A stretch of 64,000 nt of DNA from Cupriavidus basilensis (GTDB taxonomy: Bacteria; Pseudomonadota; Gammaproteobacteria; Burkholderiales; Burkholderiaceae): NCBI RefSeq assembly GCF_000832305.1, contig NZ_CP010536.1, forward strand, positions 3,782,001 to 3,846,000. The letters are read 5' to 3'. The translations under genes were made by a program, and so were the position numbers. Below, in pieces: positions 61,470 to 64,000 of the stretch. Every line of letters starts with the position of its first letter. The first letter of the stretch is position 1. The notes under the pieces were generated by a model. That model was not told the origin of the DNA, ran no database searches, and was given only the letters and a program-made list of their open reading frames with translations.

Positions 61470-63707
61470 ATGAATCGCCGCACGCCGATCGCGACTGCCC
61501 TGCTCGCGCTGTTCGCCACGCCCGTTGCCGCCCTGGCCCAGACGGCCGCCACGGCCCCCGCGACGCAGCCCACGACGACGCTGCATGAGGTGGTGGTGCA
61601 AGGCAGCAGCGTCAACGACGACTACAACGCGGTAAAGAACGCAATCAGCAAGCTGCCCGCGGAACTGCGCGACATCCCGCAATCGGTCACGGTGGTCAAC
61701 AAGGCGCTGATCGACGCGCAGGGCGGCACCTCGCTGGCGGATGCGCTGCGCAATGTGCCGGGCATCACCATCGGCGGCGCCGAGGGTGGCCAGATCGGCA
61801 ACAACATCAACCTCAACGGTTTCTCCGCGCGCACCGACATCTACCTGGATGGCTTCCGTGATCGCGGCCAGTACTATCGCGACGTCTTCGCGCTGGATTC
61901 GGTGGAAGTACTGATGGGCCCCTCATCGATGCTGTTCGGGCGTGGCTCCACCGGGGGGGTGATCAACCAGGTCACCAAGAAGCCGTCGCTCAAGGCTGCC
62001 ACCGAAGTCACCGGCTCGGTCACCACCAACGGCCTGGTGCGCGCCACCGCGGACTACAACACGCCCACGGGCGAGACCTCGGCCTTCCGGATCGCGGCAA
62101 TGGCCCAGGACGGCTCGGCTAGTACGCGCGACCAGACCAAGGTGAAGGACTTCGGCCTGGCGCCGTCGTGGCGCCTGGGCATCGGCACCCCCACCGAAAT
62201 CACGCTGTCGGCGCTGCTGCAGCATAACGAGGACCAGCCCGACTACGGCCTGCCGGCCATCAACGGACACCCGGTCAACGTCGACCGAAAGACGGCCTAT
62301 GGCTTCAACGACGACCGCACCATCCAGGACGTGGCCGCGCTGGGCGCCACCGTTGATCACAAGTTCTCGCCCAACCTGCGCCTGCGCAACCAGACCCAGT
62401 TCAACTACGTCAACACCAACGCGCGCGAAACCGCGCCGAACGCCGTCGGCACGGTCAGCGCCAAGGGCTTCACCCCGCTGACCACCACCACGCTGCCGCT
62501 GGATGCGCTGTTCGTGCGCCAGCAAAGCCACGACCGCCATATCCGCGACTACTCGATCTTCAACCAGACCGAGCTGACCGCCAAGTTCGACACCGGCCCG
62601 GTCAAGCACACCGTGCTGGTGGGCGCCGAAATCGGCCACGATGGCTATGACAACCAGAACTACTACCGCAACGGCACCTGCAACGGCGTGCCGCTGAACT
62701 CCGCCGCCACCCCCACCGCGGCGGCCGGCATCAGCGGCTACGCGGCGTGCGAGCCGGTCGTCAACCCGACCTACAGCAACTCGCCGGCCACCGCGCCGAG
62801 CGCGACCGGCAACCGCCAGGGCGCGGCGGCCAACACGCTGGCGGCCTACATCAACGACTCGGTGGAGTTCAGCAAGCAATGGAAGCTGGTGGGCGGACTG
62901 CGCTACGACAAGTACATTGCCAGCATCACCAATTCCATCAACTCGTCCAATACGCTGGGCAGCACCGTGTTGCCCAGCGCCAGCCAGACGGTCAACTTCA
63001 CCAGCGTGCGCGTGGGCGGCATCTGGCAGCCGACCGAGGCGCAGTCCTACTACCTGTCGTATGGCACGTCGTTCAACCCGTCGCTGGAGCAGCTGGTGGG
63101 CACCGTGGGCCAGCAGAACCTGGACCCGGAAAAGAACAAGTCCTATGAAGTGGGCGGCAAGTGGGACCTGCTGGGCGGCGACCTGTCGCTGAACTCGGCG
63201 CTGTTCCAGATCACCAAGGACAACGCCCGCAGCCAGATCGACGCCACCACGTACTCGCTGGCCGGCAAGATCCGCGTGCGCGGCTTCCGCGCCGGCGCGA
63301 CCGGCCGCATCACCAGCAAGTGGCAAGTCTTCGCGGGATACACCTACCTGGACGGCGAGATCGTCAACGGCATCGCCGCCGGCACCCAAGGCATGGTCCC
63401 GACCAATACGCCCAAGCACACCGCGACGGCATGGACCAGCTACCGCGTGTTGCAGGACTGGGAAGTGGGCGGCGGCGCCTTCTATATGTCGCAGCGCTAC
63501 GCCAACAACACCAACACCGTGCAGGTGGGTGGCTACGTGCGCTGGGACGGCATGATTGCCTACCATCAGCCGAAGTACGACGTGCGCCTGAACCTGTTCA
63601 ACGTGTTCGACAAGAAGTACTACGATGCGCTGATCCAGTCGGACGGCGGACGCTCGGTGCCCGGCACCGGCCGCACCGCGATGCTGTCCTTCATCTACCG
63701 TATGTAA
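61470..63707 (+). CDS. fiu: TonB-dependent catechol-siderophore receptor, Fiu-like
   Basis: A 745-residue outer-membrane receptor. Signal peptide 1-23 (ALFATPVAALAQ). The plug region has LPAELRDIPQSVTVVNKALI, SLADALRNVPGITIGGAEGG and RTDIYLDGFRDRGQYYRDVF, then SSMLFGRGSTGGVINQVTKK. The barrel ends NVFDKKYYDALIQSDGGRSV and a C-terminal aromatic-rich strand (LSFIYRM). It belongs to the siderophore receptor group near E. coli Fiu, which takes up iron-catecholates. The PiuC-type hydroxylase immediately after is the usual Fiu partner. Confidence 0.9.
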   Translation: MNRRTPIATALLALFATPVAALAQTAATAPATQPTTTLHEVVVQGSSVNDDYNAVKNAISKLPAELRDIPQSVTVVNKALIDAQGGTSLADALRNVPGITIGGAEGGQIGNNINLNGFSARTDIYLDGFRDRGQYYRDVFALDSVEVLMGPSSMLFGRGSTGGVINQVTKKPSLKAATEVTGSVTTNGLVRATADYNTPTGETSAFRIAAMAQDGSASTRDQTKVKDFGLAPSWRLGIGTPTEITLSALLQHNEDQPDYGLPAINGHPVNVDRKTAYGFNDDRTIQDVAALGATVDHKFSPNLRLRNQTQFNYVNTNARETAPNAVGTVSAKGFTPLTTTTLPLDALFVRQQSHDRHIRDYSIFNQTELTAKFDTGPVKHTVLVGAEIGHDGYDNQNYYRNGTCNGVPLNSAATPTAAAGISGYAACEPVVNPTYSNSPATAPSATGNRQGAAANTLAAYINDSVEFSKQWKLVGGLRYDKYIASITNSINSSNTLGSTVLPSASQTVNFTSVRVGGIWQPTEAQSYYLSYGTSFNPSLEQLVGTVGQQNLDPEKNKSYEVGGKWDLLGGDLSLNSALFQITKDNARSQIDATTYSLAGKIRVRGFRAGATGRITSKWQVFAGYTYLDGEIVNGIAAGTQGMVPTNTPKHTATAWTSYRVLQDWEVGGGAFYMSQRYANNTNTVQVGGYVRWDGMIAYHQPKYDVRLNLFNVFDKKYYDALIQSDGGRSVPGTGRTAMLSFIYRM

Positions 63708-63792
63708 GCTGAGGTAAAGTGGCGCGATGCCACGTCACGCGGCGGCGCCGGAAACCTCCCGCGCGCTGGCGCCGAACCCTGTCGAGATCGTC

Positions 63793-64000
63793 ATGCTTGT
63801 CTGCATTCCCAAGGTACTCAACGCGGAGCAGCTTGCCGTGCTGCGCCAGCATCTCGACCAGGCCGGCACGGCCTGGGTGGATGGCCGCGTATCGGCCGGC
63901 TACTCCGGCGCGCCGGTCAAGTTCAACCAGCAGATCGACGAGCGCGCCGAAGTGGCACAGCAGTGCCAGCACCTGATCCTTGGCATGCTCGAGCGCAATC
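63793..64000 (+). CDS. piuC: PKHD-type Fe(II)/2-oxoglutarate hydroxylase PiuC/YbiX (5' part)
   Basis: The first 69 codons of a PiuC/YbiX protein, cut by the right edge. MLVCIPKVLNAEQLAVLRQH, then WVDGRVSAGYSGAPVKFNQQ and IDERAEVAQQC match YbiX ([20 protein letters not shown]). Proteins of this family are encoded beside Fiu/PiuA-type receptors, probably as iron-responsive hydroxylases. The metal-binding HxD and His lie beyond the window. It lies 85 bp after the receptor gene and is probably cotranscribed. Confidence 0.88.
   Translation, partial: MLVCIPKVLNAEQLAVLRQHLDQAGTAWVDGRVSAGYSGAPVKFNQQIDERAEVAQQCQHLILGMLERN

Noticed and set aside
61923..63566. 547-codon minus-strand frame
   Set aside because: Antisense shadow of the siderophore receptor gene.

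Overview
The window is a high-GC chromosomal segment of a betaproteobacterium of the Burkholderiaceae, most likely Cupriavidus or a close Ralstonia relative. The evidence is gene content and order (fur / bamE-dapB-leuS-lptE-holA-proA; gap after tkt; accB-accC-prmA; rnb-tonB-aroE-mtgA), a PhcA-type LysR regulator (a family known from Ralstonia and Cupriavidus), an Ala/Lys histone-H1-like protein, and very high third-position GC. No rRNA, tRNA, CRISPR array, phage or intact insertion sequence was seen.

Layout. 1-2.3 kb: 5' end of mnmA, a Nudix hydrolase, a DapA-family paralog coupled to a small unknown protein. 2.3-7 kb: TorF-type porin, then the proton-translocating transhydrogenase pntAA-pntAB-pntB, with a terminator and a 3' remnant of panD lying between the first two subunits. 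7-10.9 kb: a response regulator without a DNA-binding domain, an RlmL-type methyltransferase, a DsbA-fold isomerase and a HemJ-like protein. 11-18.9 kb: housekeeping genes proA, holA, lptE, leuS, dapB, bamE and divergent fur. 19-25.6 kb: phcA-like regulator, gap, tkt, a spermidine-synthase-like protein, a VOC protein, rsmE. 25.7-27.4 kb: a DUF937 protein and a secreted RNase/barstar pair. 27.7-35.1 kb: maeB, thiL, pgpA, pncC, pyrF and corA with a long untranslated leader. 35.1-43.7 kb: mtgA, aroE, tonB-like, rnb, then an SDR, ubiC, a YqiA-type esterase and mpl. 43.9-52.8 kb: unknown protein, TlpA-type thioredoxin, aroQ, accB, accC, prmA, a zinc-ribbon membrane protein, tpx, a PfkB-family kinase and a glycine-zipper lipoprotein. 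52.8-55.6 kb: a gene-poor stretch with a palindromic repeat and the H1-like gene. 55.6-64 kb: accessory region with a DUF2147 protein, an MHS transporter-amidohydrolase pair, a LysR regulator, a Bug-type binding protein, and a catechol-siderophore receptor followed by a PiuC-type hydroxylase cut by the window end.

Most of the window is ordinary core chromosome. The parts worth a second look are: the panD remnant and palindromes inside the pnt locus; a ~110-bp palindromic element present in two diverged copies (3.5 kb and 52.8 kb); the overlapping secreted RNase/barstar pair; the ~420-nt corA leader with a possible Cys-rich leader peptide and hairpin; a perfect operator-like palindrome before maeB; and the 1.7-kb stretch before the H1-like gene with a strong promoter far upstream. 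All identifications come from reading motifs and family resemblance, not from database searches.
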